DNA of 64,000 nucleotides, from contig OY821519.1 in assembly GCA_963682025.1 (NCBI GenBank), forward strand, positions 162,606,865 to 162,670,864, in the 5' to 3' direction. The notes under the pieces were generated by a model, which saw only the letters and a program-made list of their open reading frames with translations, had not been told where the DNA came from and ran no database searches. This document shows positions 29,083 to 40,987 of the stretch, one piece after another. Positions within the stretch are counted from its first letter, which is position 1, and every line of letters starts with the position of its first letter. Both the position numbers and the translations under genes were made by a program. The DNA is from Cordilura impudica. Its lineage: Eukaryota; Arthropoda; Insecta; Diptera; Scathophagidae.

Positions 29083-31560
29083 TGCCTCACAGTCTGCTGC
29101 TACATAGTCTATCAGCTGTCCGAAGTCTAGGACCCAGTAGTCTCCAAGCAGAAAACGCTGCGACATCTAGTCAAAGCTCTAGCGGGTGTTAAGATTTTTT
29201 AAACTTACACATTCAAGATAAATATATAGAAAAACCTAAAACAAAAAAGGAACTACAATCAAGTCTATTCTTATATATTTCTAATCCAAATTCTGTTATT
29301 TTAAGTATATAGTTTAGTGTGTAGTTTTGTATATCATGATATAATTTTTTTTGTCTTATTATTTGTGTCTGCATTTTCTCATTTGCATACCAAAATGCAT
29401 ATCTCACTTAAATAAGATTTTTCTGTTTGCAATTACAATCAAATGTAATATCAAATATTAAATGATATGTAGGAAAAATATTGTGAACATTTAGGAATTT
29501 AAACACCGTTCATTAAAAAAAAAAACTGCGTCATTTGAAACTTCAGTTTTTATATAGTAAGTAAAAGTGGTCAAAAGTAAAGTCGAAAAGAAAAAATTAT
29601 AAAAATTTAAGTAAGTATATATATTAAAAGTTTTAAATAAAAATATGTTAATAAATATTAATACAAAAATATATTAATAAATATATTAAGCTCAACATTA
29701 ATTACAAACAAAATTTTTTGGTGCGAAAAACCAGAGGTAAGAATAACTTACAAATTTTAGAAAATACTCGCTTTTCTTAACGTGACTTTTTCCATCAAGA
29801 AAACAAACGTTCCATCTGGGAAACTTTCACCCAACACCAGTTTGTTAAAGTTTTTTTTTTTTTTTGAATTAACCAAATATCAGCAACTATTGCATTATAG
29901 TTAAAGTAAATAATCAGAAGTTTATACCGTAGTGAATACCAATGTAATGCAACGTAACGTAAATATCACGCAACGTGTTCTCATAAAGTGATACTCCATT
30001 CAAACCGTGATCGCATCAACTCGTGTTTTCGTACAGTACACGGCTCCACATGGTCCAAAAAACAACATCTTGTTCCACATAAAAATTGATTAAAGCAACG
30101 TGAATTTAACCACATTTTTTTTGCATGGAATCACTCCTACATTCCCGTTAACCTATAAAAAATTTCTAGAGGATTCTAAACAACCAATTTCAATATTATG
30201 AAGAAAAAGTATAAGACTTAAATTTAATATTAAAAATTTTTTTCTTAACTTTAAAAATGTATTTATAATTATTATTCCTAATGGCTCATAACTTAAATTA
30301 ATACAACGCTTATCCATTTTCAATTTTCAAAATCGCTAAGTACCACCTGTTAATAGACTGCTGTAAAATTTTGAGCAAGGTCCGTTATTTACTTTGCGTT
30401 TAACAGCTGTTATGTTGAAAAATATTTTTTTTTTTTTTTGCAAAAAAACTATGTTTCATTCTAAAAGTCACGGACTTATTGATCCGCCCTTATACAAAAC
30501 TATATACTATAAAGTAAACCCCTACTTACATACATAAAACAACAGAATTTTGATTAGAAATATATGGGAATAGATTAAAGTTCCCTTTTTTGTTTTAGGT
30601 TTTTCTATATATTTATCTTGAATTTTTGTTTAAAAAAAATCGTAACACGGGTTTGGGTCCGATGTCCCATGACGACTATGGAAAAATCCGGTCACTTTGG
30701 GATAGCAGCTAAGGAGGGGTCCAAGTCTGGCAAGACAGGGGTCAATAACGTCCGTTCGTCGAAAGTGAGATATAACCAGAAGCGCAGCTGCCTGATAGAC
30801 AGAGAGAGTCGCTCACATGGCCTAAGAAGGTCACTGAAGAACAGGAACTGTCAGTTAAGACTAGTGTACCTGGCAAAACTAGCAAACAGGTTGCCTCGAA
30901 GGCGGTGTAAAAGGCTGCGCTCCCCTGATGAGAAGCCATTACCTTAACGTACTAAAGTGGTCGGCAATGCTGAGCCGAAGTCGTTTAGTCAGGTTGTCAG
31001 AAACAACCGTGTAATGGCTACCATTAACAGGGCAGATGAAGTTGGCACTATCCCCAATGACAAGTGGAGATAAGCGGAGGCTAAATAAGCCGAAGTAATC
31101 TTCAATGTTCTTGAGGACCTGCCAGGTCCACATCCAATATGTCGCGACACATGCTGGTACCAAGGCCGTGCTAAGGTGATGACTTTTGCTGACCAACGTT
31201 CAATATCCCTTTATAAGGCTGCCGTCAGCAATCTAGGAGAGCTCTGGCCGGGAGCAAAACTGGATGGTGTGCAAAAGCATGACATCCCGTCCCGACCTAG
31301 AGCGCATGCTTGGCTTCCGGCAACCCTTGGAGATGCTTAATCCGTGTTTATGATGCTGAAGGTCTGTAATCCTGATCTTCCAACACACAATTGGAAGATT
31401 TGTAGATTTGGTGATACAGAGGGGTACATCGGCAGGTGGTACTACTACTCAACGTCGAATCCCTCCCGCGTTTAACCGAGACAAATGGCATAATTTCCTA
31501 CGGCTTTGGACAGATATTGATCAAGGTCTACAAAAGTGAGCAGGAACCAATCCCAGAGGT
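29083..31560 (+). pseudogene. LOA-type LINE ORF1 (DUF4780-like), interrupted and frameshifted
   Basis: An open stretch before the insertion reads AVRSLGPSSLQAENAATSSQ, then SSSG up to 29186. After the inserted element, diverged frames give SSKVRYNQKRSCLIDRESRS (about 30755-30815). Further on come NNRVMATINRADEVGTIPND, CRDTCWYQGRAKVMTFADQR, then ISLYKAAVSNLGELWPGAKL and DIPSRPRAHAWLPATLGDA. The end reads NPDLPTHNWKICRFGDTEGY and FGQILIKVYKSEQEPIPE. This order is the nucleic-acid-binding DUF4780 region known from LOA/Jockey-group ORF1 proteins. Several stops (for example after NDKW and after GDA) show decay. Confidence 0.7.
29187..30648. mobile_element. 1.46-kb non-autonomous element with ~140-bp TIRs, CGGG flanks
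   Basis: The left end TGTTAAGATTTTTTAAAC, then ATTCAAGATAAATATATAGA and AAAACCTAAAACAAAAAAGG, is mirrored at the right end (30510-30648) as its reverse complement with modest divergence. CGGG occurs on both sides (29183-29186 and 30649-30652), a candidate 4-bp target duplication. The interior is AT-rich without a transposase. It sits inside LOA ORF1. Confidence 0.7.
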
Positions 31561-31754
31561 CGTCAAACCAGTAGAGAAGTTTGCTGGGGGGGGGCCCTCT
31601 GGTAAAGTTCAAGCTGATGTGGGCTCCCAAACAGCTATGGAGGAAGACGGATACTTAAGATCCGGTTCTGAGCTGTTGAAGGATGCTTCTGGCTTATTCG
31701 CTGAGATCGCGGTGGTGGAGATGGATGAGCAGGCAGTTGCAAGCGAAGCGGCTC

Positions 31755-32589
31755 CTACATATACATCTTCACCACTGTAAAGCAGCCTCAGCTGCACTTT
31801 TACTTCGCCCAACGACAGGCAAAGGGGATATAGATCTCATCCAAGAGCCTTGGGTTTGTGGTGGCAAGGTTTGCTGGTTTCAAGCTGATCGTCGCCAAGG
31901 TTGAAGGTACACCAAGGGTGCACAGAGATGTAACAGCGCCCAACATGCAGCTAGAAGGGAGACCAATCTGGCTCACCTCCGCTTACTTCTGTGATCCTGG
32001 AGCTAATCCGTCAGACAGTGTGCCAAATCTGATCCGGAATGGCGAAAGGACTGAACACCAACTAGTGTTGCGCTGTGACGTGCATGCATATATCCGATCT
32101 GGGGAAGTGCGAATATGAACGAGAGGTGAGTCACTTTTTACTTAGTAATAACTTGTATTTATGCAACAAGTGAAATGAACCGACTTTCGTGACTAATATT
32201 CGAAGGGAGATACTTGATGCTACTTTTGTGTCGGACACACTACTTGACAAAATTAATTGTGGGAGGGTGTTGCATATCCACTCCTTTTCTGACGATCATT
32301 ATATCGAATTTTTAATTAGCGAAAAATACCCGGTTGAAAGTGTCCCCAAGAATCTGAAGAGGACAAATTGGGTTAAGTATAGGAAAACATTTAATGGGTT
32401 ATTGACGACAATACCCTTATCTGAACCGCGTAATTCCGCGGACATTGATTGTCTTTTCGATCACATTTCGACGGTTTTCAACAAATCTTTAGATTCTTCT
32501 TGCCCCGTGGCAAAGCCACTATGGCGGTCTCGCGAGCTGCAGCAGGGCAGAGACTCCCGCAGAAAACCCTTTAACAAGGCAAAGTCTTC
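31755..32589 (+). pseudogene. LOA-type LINE ORF2, endonuclease part only
   Basis: The N-terminal apurinic-endonuclease segment is seen as LHHCKAASAALLLRPTTGKG, then IDLIQEPWVCGGKVCWF (about 31755-31880). The middle reads RPIWLTSAYFCDPGANPSD and VLRCDVHA, where GCDANAHH-like residues are expected. The C-terminal part is FVTNIRREILDATFVSDTLL, HSFSDDHYIEFLISEKYPVE and LKRTNWVKYRKTFNGLLTTI. The domain would nick target DNA for target-primed reverse transcription. Frameshifts separate the pieces. The reverse transcriptase that normally follows is missing, cut at the junction with duplicated unit A. Confidence 0.75.
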
Positions 32590-32915
32590 AATGCAATATG
32601 AGATTGCAACACAAATAGTTATTAAATGTAAAACACTGCAATACGATATTTCAAGACTCTTGTGCCCGTTGAGAGTAATTTGATGATGGCAAAGACATTT
32701 ATGAAAAATAAATGACAAACTAAGGCGTTTGTCAAGTTGGGTGGCAAAATATTTATTTACCAACAATTTAATGACGACATAGTGTTTGTCAATAGGGTAA
32801 CTGTAAAAATGAAGATGACTGGTGAACTAATTCGTTCACCATATTGGGCGACATGAATGGCGGACTGACTTGTGGCACGGAAGTGTGACATGCCTTAACT
32901 TATATTAAGATTTTA
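32590..32915 (+). repeat. Bracket repeat R1, copy a (truncated)
   Basis: The same sequence as 36813-37130. It includes GCCCGTTGAGAGTAATTTGA and ends in CCTTAACTTATATT. It is present because it lies within duplicated unit A. No coding function is seen. Confidence 0.75.
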
Positions 32916-32986
32916 GTCAGTCTTTTAAGGTCACTATTAATGTAAATAAAAGATTATTTTAGTCCATTTTTAATCCATTTTTAATC

Positions 32987-33022
32987 CAACGTTTCGGTGG
33001 GATTTTTCCACCATCTTCAGGG
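32987..33022 (-). ncRNA. Hammerhead-like motif, Penelope-element type (copy in unit A)
   Basis: On the minus strand CCCTGAAGATGGTGG, loop AAAAATC, CCACCGAAACGTTGG follows. CTGAAGA fits the CUGANGA core, GGTGG/CCACC can form stem II, and GAAAC follows. Similar motifs occur in Penelope-like retroelements. A bulged U after the core and an unclear cleavage site make this tentative. Confidence 0.3.
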
Positions 33023-34035
33023 ATATAAATTTATTGAATCTGGTAGCCATAACAACAAAAAATAATAAAAACATGTGTATAATAAAAGGATTGCCAAACA
33101 TTTAAAGATTAATATAACTTACATTTAATCTTTTCTTCAATTTGCACATAAATAAATAGTATACATTTGAATTTATACGACACATAAAGCATAACATAAA
33201 ACACAACATGTAAACAAAAATAAATGTAAAAATAAATAAAAAAAAAAAAATAAAATAAATGAAATAACACAGATTAAAAATTCTTTGTCTTAAGTATCAC
33301 AGTTGAAAAATAACTAAATTAGGCTATTGCTAATGTATAATTGTAATGGAATGAATGCTTGGAGATACGTTGTGTTGGTTTTAATCGCATTGACAAATGG
33401 CTCCTTGTTGGGCACCGAATGCAATGGCTTTTGTCTTCGGGTATTGCGGATGGCACTCTAGGCTGTTTGGCTCCGGCTTGAGCTCGACGGCAATGGGGGG
33501 TTCTTCCGCGTGTTTTCGTTATCATTAATAAGTATAGTGCCTGATGTTATTACAAAGAAAATTAAAAAAGAAAAAAAGGTTTGAAAGCAAACCAAATAAG
33601 TGGACGGACGGACTTTCTACAAACGCGCTAATTATGTATATATGCTTTCCTTCCTTTGACACAGTAGGATATCAGTGAGGTCAGGTGCAAACGACCTCTC
33701 AGGCTGCCCTCCCTTCGTCTGATTGGATGCCAATCATTGCCTTCAGATTTTTCGTGCCTGCTTGTTAGATTTTTTTTGAAAAATCTCCCTGATTACAATA
33801 TTAGGCTACCTGTATCTTCTCTGTCTACATACTCAACCTTCCCTTTTTTTTAGTTAAGACTCTTCATTTCAAATAATTTTTAAACTTTAAAATTTTAGAT
33901 TTTATTCAACATCTATTAATATACATACACAAATATTTCAAATTTTCCTATCATTAACTTCCTTTTTTTTTTTTGTTATGCTTTAATTACAGTATAAAAT
34001 TTTGTTAGGTGATTTTGTTTGATATATATATATTA
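33023..34035. other. Spacer of unit A, no gene recognised
   Basis: AT-rich. A 68-codon minus frame (33319-33525) recurs at 37545-37751 only because the segment is duplicated. It includes PHCRRAQAGAKQPRVPSAIP and has no family I recognise. The matching spacer of unit B is 37245-38272. Confidence 0.5.
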
Positions 34036-35938
34036 GGGCGGGCCTATTTGTATGGAGCCGAAAAATTCCATTAGAGCCGCCCCATAGGAAGATTCTATGG
34101 ACAATTCTAAGCAACTTTGGTGTAGGAACCATAGGTCTATCTCGATTTTCGAGTCTCCCACTTTTCAAAAAATGATTTTTTCCCTATAACATCATTTTGA
34201 TTCAAAATTCGATTTCATCGTTATATTATCTTTTTTATGTGTATATGGGGGGTTTTTGGGGTCGAGAAATTCATTTCTGATCTTTATTTTAACCTACGAC
34301 CACCGCCAGAGGGCGTTTCATGCATATTTTAATTTCAACCAAAATTGTTTCTGCTGCTTTGCGGACTTTTTATCTCTGACATTTATTGTTCTTAATTTTA
34401 AGTAAGTCAATTAAAAACATTTTTTTTTCGTTTTTCGTTTCAAATCAAAATCTGATATTTGAATAAGTTACACGGTACGAATTAAAGGCCCAAATTTAGT
34501 CATGAAATTGTAACTTTTACCATACCTTCCATAAGTAATACCTTTCAATATAACTCTGTAATATAGTATGGAGCTTCTCTCCACGTCTAGTTTTAAGAAA
34601 CGTCATAAGTAATACTTTTCAATACAACGCTGCAATATAGTATGGAGAGTCTCTCCACTCACGCGGAAAAAAGTATACAATGTAGTAAAAGTATACAATG
34701 GATCCAAATGCATTGCCGTCTACATCACAAACCGCAACAACATCAACGAGTACCGAAAGTCATTTGAAGCATTTGCCTTCGCACGATGTTGCAGTTTTTG
34801 GTACATCTTGTGATTTGAGCGGACTCAATCTGCCAACGAACCAGGATATTTTAAGATGTTTTTTTTTTTTTCTTGGCCGAACGTGCTAAACTCCAAAACA
34901 AAATGTTTTCGTATAAAGCATTCGTACCGCACCTAACAGACAAATTGATTAAAATTTGGAGTCAACTTAATGTTGAAATTCTAAAAAAAAAGAGTTGTTA
35001 GAAAATTGGGTACATTGATTGACAAGTATCAAATCGAAACTAAACTTCCAAAAATCGCCACATTCAGAACGTTCGTGCAATCTAAAAAAGAATTATTTTA
35101 CATCGGCAAATGTCAATGTGACTTGAAGGCAACATTATGCTCATGTGGATTGATTCCAGATAATTTGAAAGAGTTTATGCGAGATCAAAATAATGTCAGA
35201 AGATTGACGATACCGGAATTCGTGCCAGAAGTTGAAGAGCCAGCACCAACGTCAACAATAATACCAACAAGTGTTGAAGAGACCCATTTAGCATACGAAC
35301 CAAGTACTGATACAGATGAGCCAAGTTCAAGTCCACAAGATGTTCCGCCAATGATACGAGGACCGTATACTCATAGATACGATGCTTCAAACTTCGCTGC
35401 GATGTGTGATCGAGTTGGTGTGTCAGATAGAATAGCAGCAGCACTCGCAACATCTCTTATGCAAGACATTGACGTAAAAGATGCACATGGCAGTCCTATC
35501 ATCATGGATAAAAATAAAGTGCGTCGAGAAAAAGCCAAATGCAGAGAAGAATTGCTTCGTAAGCAGTATGATGCATCCAATTTGATAGCATTTTCATTCG
35601 ACGGCCGAAAATATGATGCTTTAACAATGGAAAAAATCTATGAGAAGTTGCATCCACGGATGGTGAAATAACCACATCTAGTTGTTTTGAAGGAACCAAA
35701 TTCTCAATTGATAGGCTACACAAATTGATGACATTGAATGCATTCTTCGTCGGAAAAGAAATTGCTCTCGATGCATTAATCGGCATATGCTGTGATGGTG
35801 AGCCAACAAATACTGGCGTAAGAAATGGGATTTTGCGTCGATTTGAATTGCATTTGAATAGACGGCTGCATTGGTTTGTGTGCCTTCTGCACTTCAACGA
35901 GCTGCCATTTCGTCATTTGTTTAACACTTTGGACAGAT
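34036..35938 (+). mobile_element. Long-TIR DNA transposon, copy A (right part missing)
   Basis: The left TIR starts GGGCGGGCCTATTTGTATGG after TTA (34033-34035) and matches the copy B left TIR. The gene follows from 34698. The element stops at 35938, inside the gene, at the duplication breakpoint, so there is no right TIR. Confidence 0.82.
34698..35938 (+). pseudogene. Long-TIR transposon protein, copy A, truncated with own lesions
   Basis: From MDPNALPSTSQTATTSTSTE the frame passes LPTNQDILRCFF, then shifts in a T-run (about 34859-34871). Frame 35006-35671 gives KCQCDLKATLCSCGLIPD and MIRGPYTHRYDASNF, then VGVSDRIAAALATSLMQD and AFSFDGRKYDAL. Relative to copy B it has GAA changed to TAA at 35669-35671 and a 27-bp deletion near 35726. 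It keeps Leu at RKLGTLIDK, where copy B has a stop. The lesions differ between copies, so each decayed after the duplication. Confidence 0.75.
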
Positions 35939-36392
35939 CATATGGCAAACGTTCGCAAGTAAGTTTCTATATTTTTAACTAGTTTTCTCAACGTATACAT
36001 ATATGGAATGCTTGTATCAATCGGAAGCTAGTAACGAGTTCTTTTAAATAGATATCAAGTTTCGAGATCAAAAATGTTTTTTTTATAAAATTTATTATTG
36101 ATTGACCTTTTTTTGTTATATAAATTATTTTAAAGTTCCCAAGTGCTTTATGTGTTATGTGATTAATTTTAATTATTATCTTACCGCAAGGTTTCTCTTC
36201 TTCTTCCTACCGTGTAGGATTTAAAGACATGATTAATTAGTTATATGAATTTTATTGGTTAAGTCAATATAATAAGTTTATATGATATTCATTAATTATT
36301 GTTAAATTAATATCAACAGGATATTTTATTTAATTCGTTTTAACGCGATAAGTAATTTCGTTTCGTTAATTTATCTCTCAGGACAAGGGTCC
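35939..36392. other. Unique stretch between duplicated units
   Basis: No gene is seen. It follows the break in the copy A transposon gene and precedes the left bracket repeat. AAGTAAGT at 35958 is a donor-like site, possibly chance. Confidence 0.45.
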
Positions 36393-37130
36393 AACCTACT
36401 ATGTAGGCCTGCGGTGTATTTCTTTACTGACTCCAAAACTCTTAATGCTAAGTTAATATAAATTAAAAACAATTTCCTCAGCAACAGAGAAACACAAAAA
36501 CAAAAAAATACCAATGCAAGCAAACACTGAAAAAACCATCGAACAAATGCTGAAACAAACAGAACATATGGTTGACACAAATAACAGTCAAATGCATTTG
36601 TTTCACAATCGTAAATTGTGAAAGTTTCAAGTGCACTGACTTAGGGATTGTTTGCGCTGCAGAATGAATTCAATGGGGCAACCGAATGAAGTGCGGCGTT
36701 TTCAAGAAATGTTTGTGTGTCGAAAGTGACACCCAAAACTATTAAAAGTGTGAATGGACGCAAAGGGGAATTGTGACAGAAAAAAAAAAATACAAAATAA
36801 AAAATGTCTGGGAATGCAATATGAGATTGCAACACAAATAGTTATTAAATGTAAAACACTGCAATACGATATTTCAAGACTCTTGTGCCCGTTGAGAGTA
36901 ATTTGATGAGGGCAAAGACATTTATGAAAAATAAATGACAAACTAAGGCGTTTGTCAAGTTGGGTGGCAAAATATTTATTTACCAACAATTTAATGACGA
37001 CATAGTGTTTGTCAATAGGGTAACTGTAAAAATGAAGATGACTGGTGAACTAATTCGTTCACCATATTGGGCGACATGAATGGCGGACTGACTTGTGGCA
37101 CGGAAGTGTGACATGCCTTAACTTATATTA
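36393..37130 (+). repeat. Bracket repeat R1, copy b (left arm)
   Basis: Begins AACCTACTATGTAGGCCT and contains CACAATCGTAAATTGTGAAA, then GTTTCAAGTGCACTGACTTA and GACACCCAAAAC, and ends near CCTTAACTTATATT. It is roughly 75 percent alike by eye to the reverse complement of 49271-49960. It therefore forms the left arm of a large diverged inverted repeat around the long-TIR transposon and BEL element. Confidence 0.72.
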
Positions 37131-37208
37131 AGATTTTAGTCAGTCTTTTAAGGTCACTATTAATGTAAATAAAAGATTATTTTAGTCCATTTTTAATCCA
37201 TTTTTAAT

Positions 37209-37244
37209 CCAACGTTTCGGTGGGATTTTTCCACCATCTTCAGG
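37209..37244 (-). ncRNA. Hammerhead-like motif (copy in unit B)
   Basis: An identical copy of the motif at 32987-33022, carried by the duplication. No Penelope reverse transcriptase or GIY-YIG endonuclease is visible nearby. Confidence 0.3.
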
Positions 37245-38534
37245 GATATAAATTTATTGAATCTGGTAGCCATAACAACAAAAAATAATAAAAACATGTG
37301 TATAATAAAAGGATTGCCAAACATTTAAAGATTAATATAACTTACATTTAATCTTTTCTTCAATTTGCACATAAATAAATAGTATACATTTGAATTTATA
37401 CGGCACATAAAGCATAACATAAAACACAACATGTAAACAAAAATAAATGTAAAAATAAATAAAAAAAAAAAATAAATAAAATAAATGAAATAACACAGAT
37501 TAAAAATTCTTTGTCTTAAGTATCACAGTTGAAAAATAACTAAATTAGGCTATTGCTAATGTATAATTGTAATGGAATGAATACTTGGAGATACGTTGTG
37601 TTGGTTTTAATCGCATTGACAAATGGCTCCTTGTTGGGCACCGAATGCAATGGCTTTTGTCTTCGGGTATTGCGGATGGCACTCTAGGCTGTTTGGCTCC
37701 GGCTTGAGCTCGACGGCAATGGGGGGTTCTTCCGCGTGTTTTCGTTATCATTAATAAGTATAGTGCCTGATGTTATTACCCTCAATTTACAAAGAAAATT
37801 AAAAAAGAAAAAAAGGTTTGAAAGCAAACCAAATAAGTGGACGGACGGACTTTCTACAAACGCACTAATTATGTATATATGCTTTCCTTCCTTTGACACA
37901 GTAGGATATCAGTGAGGTCAGGCGCAAACGACCTCTCAGGCTGCCCTCTCTTCGTCTGATTGGATGCCAATCATTGCCTTCAGATTTTTCGTGCCTGCTT
38001 GTTAGATTTTTTTTGAAAAATCTCCCTGATCACAATATTAGGCTACCTGTATCTTCTCTGTCTACATACTCAACCTTCCCTTTTTTTTAGTTAAGACTCT
38101 TCATTTCAAATAATTTTTAAACTTGAAAATTTCAGATTTTATTCAACATCTATTAATATACATACACAAATATTTCAAATTTTCCTATCATTAACTTCCT
38201 TTTTTTTTTTTGTTATGCTTTAATTACAGTATAAAATTTTGTTAGGTGATTTTGTTTGATATATATATATTAGGGCGGGCCTATTTTTATGGAGCCGAAA
38301 AATTCGATTAGAGCCGCCCCATAGAAAGATTCTATGGACAATTCTAAGCAACTTTGGTGAAGGAACCACAGGTCTATCTCGATTTTCGAGTCTCCCACTT
38401 TTCAAAAAATGATTTTTTCCCTATAACATCATTTTGATTCAAAATTCGATTTCATCGTTATATTACCTTTTTTTGTGTATATGGGGGGTTTTTGGGGTCG
38501 AGAAATTCATTTCTGATCTTTATTTTTACCTACG

Positions 38535-38551
38535 ACCACCGCCAGAGGGCG
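38535..38551 (+). promoter_or_regulatory. CTCF-like motif in the left TIR
   Basis: ACCACCGCCAGAGGGCG fits the CTCF core consensus CCRCCAGRGGGCR. The same 17 bp occur at 34299-34315 (copy A) and inverted in the right TIR at 49008-49024, within otherwise diverging TIRs. Confidence 0.45.
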
Positions 38552-40590
38552 TTTCATGCATATTTTAATTTCAACCAAAATTGTTTCTGCTGCTTTGCGG
38601 ACTTTTTATCTCTGACATTTATTGTTCTTAATTTTAAGTAAGTCAATTAAAAACATTTTTTTTTCGTTTTTCGTTTCAAATCAAAATTTGATATTTGAAT
38701 AAGTTACACGGTACGAATTAAAGGCCCAAATTTAGTCATGAAATTGTAACTTTTACCATACCTTCCATAAGTAATACCTTTCAATATAACTCTGTAATAT
38801 AGTATGGAGCTTCTCTCCACGTCTAGTTTTAAGAAACGTCATAAGTAATACTTTTCAATACAACGCTGCAATATAGTATGGAGAGTCTCTCCACTCACGC
38901 GGAAAAAAGTATACAATGTAGTAAAAGTATACAATGGATCCAAATGCATTGCCGTCTACATCGCAAACCGCAACAACATCAACGAGTACCGAAAGTCATT
39001 TGAAGCATTTGCCTTCGCACGATGTTGCAGTTTTTGGTACATCTTGTGATTTGAGCGGACTCAATCTGCCAACGAACCAGGATATTTTAAGATGTTTTTT
39101 TTCTTGGCCGAACGTGCTAAACTCCAAAACAAAATGTTTTCGTATAAAACATTCGTACCGCACGTAACAGACAAATTGATTAAAATTTGGAGTCAACTTA
39201 ATGTTGAAATTCTAAAAAAAAGTGTTGTTAGAAAATAGGGTACATTGATTGACAAGTATCAAATCGAAACTAAACATCCAAAAATCGCCACATTCAGAAC
39301 GTTCGTGCAATCTACAAAAGAATTATTTTACATCGGCAAATGTCAATGTGACTTGAAGGCAGCATTATGCTCATGTGGATTGATTCCAGATAATTTGAAA
39401 GAGTTTATGCGAGATCAAAATAATGTCACAAGATTGACGATACCGGAATTCGTGCCAAAAGTTGAAGAGCCAGCACCAACGTCAACAATAATACCAACAA
39501 GTGTTGAAGAGACCCATTTAGCATATGAACCAAGTACTGATACACATGAGCCAAGTTCAAGTCCACAAGATGTTCCCCCAATGATACGAGGACCGTATAC
39601 TCCCAGATACGATGCTTCGAACTTCGCTGCGATGTGTGATCGATTTGGTGTGTCAGATAGAATAGCAGCAGCACTCGCAACATCTCTTATGCAAGACATT
39701 GACGTAAAAAATGCACATGGCAATCCTATCATCATGGATAAAAATAAAGTGCGTCGAGAAAAAGCCAAATGCAGAGAAGAATTGCTTCGTAAGCAGTATG
39801 ATGCATCCAATTTGATAGCATTTTCATTCGACGGCCGAAAATATGATGCTTTAACAATGGAAAAAATCGATGAGAAGTTGCATCCACGGATGGTGAAAGA
39901 ACCACATCTAGTTGTTTTGAAGGAACCAAATTCTCAATTGATAGGCTACACAAAAGTCGAAAATGAAGATGCTGAACACAAATTGATGACATTGAATGCA
40001 TTCTTCGTCGGAAAAGAAATTGCTCTCGATGCATTAATCGGCATATGCTGTGATGGTGAGCCAACAAATACTGGCGTAAGAAATGGGATTTTGCGTCGAT
40101 TTGAATTGCATTTGAATAGACCGCTGCATTGGTTTGTGTGCCTTCTGCACTTCAACGAGCTGCCATTTCGTCATTTGTTTAACACTTTGGACAGATCATC
40201 GACCACTGGACCACGAACAACAACCGGAACGTTGGGCAACCAAATTGAAACGTGTGAAAATCTTCCGGTATGTATCATTTGCCATTTTTCTCATCGATTT
40301 TTTCCATTATTAAATGGTAAAATTGCATTTAATTCATCTAATTTATTTCTTTTCAGCTTGTACATGAATTCGAGATAATCGTGCTAGAGAAAATATCACC
40401 TGATTTAGATCCATTTGAATTATCCACCAATTCAAAGTACCTATACAAAATGGCCAATGCAATTTCGAATGGTGTTGTTCCTGCGGATTTGTCTTACATT
40501 AAACCAGGACCAATAGCACATTCACGTTGTATGTGTCAACTGAAAATCCATCAAGGAATGTGAAAATTCTGGCAACATACATAATGAAAG

Positions 40591-40968
40591 TGTTCAAGCT
40601 GATTTAAAAAAGAATACACAATTACATAACCTTGAAGTTTTAACATGTAAAGTAAAGTAATAAATTTGGGTTTTTACTGTACCAGTTTTTATGTATTACA
40701 CATATTGCCGTGTAGCATACATAATATGAGATAAGATTCCTGCTTAGAATTAAAAATAGTTTTATAAGTTGTAATCTTTTATGTAAATACATTTCCCACA
40801 TGGGTTGGTTTCATGTGGAAAACGTATGTTTAATAGTTTTTAAAGTATTTAGGAAATTATATATAAGTAGGGAAAAATTGTAAATAAAGATCAGTTCAAT
40901 TTGAAACGCTCGAACGATTGTGTCGTCTAATTCATTTTATATTCGCTCTCGCTAGCTAGTCGAAGACA
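40591..40968 (+). repeat. 5' LTR of the BEL/Pao element (378 bp, internally deleted)
   Basis: Starts TGTTCAAGCTGATTTAAAAA and ends CTAGTCGAAGACA. It lacks two blocks present in the 3' LTR (about 17 bp near the start and about 105 bp after TTTTTATGTATTA). TATATAAGTAGGG and AATAAAGATC form a TATA box and a polyadenylation signal. The rest is nearly identical to the 3' LTR. Confidence 0.92.
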
Positions 40969-40969
40969 T

Positions 40970-40987
40970 TGGTGACCTCTAAAAAAC
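40970..40987 (+). promoter_or_regulatory. Putative primer binding site
   Basis: TGGTGACCTC begins two bases after the 5' LTR, in the expected place and with the TGG that pairs to a tRNA 3' CCA. I do not assign the tRNA. Confidence 0.5.

Larger units (their letters stand above)
29060..32589 (+). mobile_element. LOA-type non-LTR retrotransposon (LINE), degenerate and 3'-truncated
   Basis: ORF1 pieces with a DUF4780-like domain (30650-31560) are followed by an endonuclease domain (31755-32589). The reverse transcriptase is absent. The sequence stops at 32590, where the duplicated unit A begins. A 1.46-kb inverted-repeat element interrupts the ORF1 N-terminal region at 29187. The 5' boundary is unclear and may include the minisatellites upstream. 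Confidence 0.75.
32590..35938 (+). repeat. Segmental duplication, unit A
   Basis: Starts AATGCAATATGAGATTGCAA and ends TTGGACAGATCAT. It is almost identical to 36813-40199, differing by scattered substitutions and small indels (for example 11 bp present only in the other copy at about 37779, and 27 bp lacking here at about 35726). The unit spans part of the bracket repeat, a ~1.1-kb spacer and most of the long-TIR transposon. Its left junction cuts the LOA ORF2. Confidence 0.9.
36813..40199 (+). repeat. Segmental duplication, unit B
   Basis: The counterpart of unit A in the same orientation, starting about 4.22 kb downstream of it. Here the bracket repeat continues further left (to about 36393) and the transposon continues to its right TIR, so this copy is probably the source. 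The BEL element inserted only in this copy. Confidence 0.9.

Noticed and set aside
30939..31196. Minus-strand frame in the LINE region
   Set aside because: The plus strand of the same DNA carries recognisable LOA ORF1 (DUF4780-like) sequence.
33319..33525. 68-codon minus frame conserved at 37545-37751
   Set aside because: Conservation follows from the recent duplication of the whole segment, not from selection on the frame.
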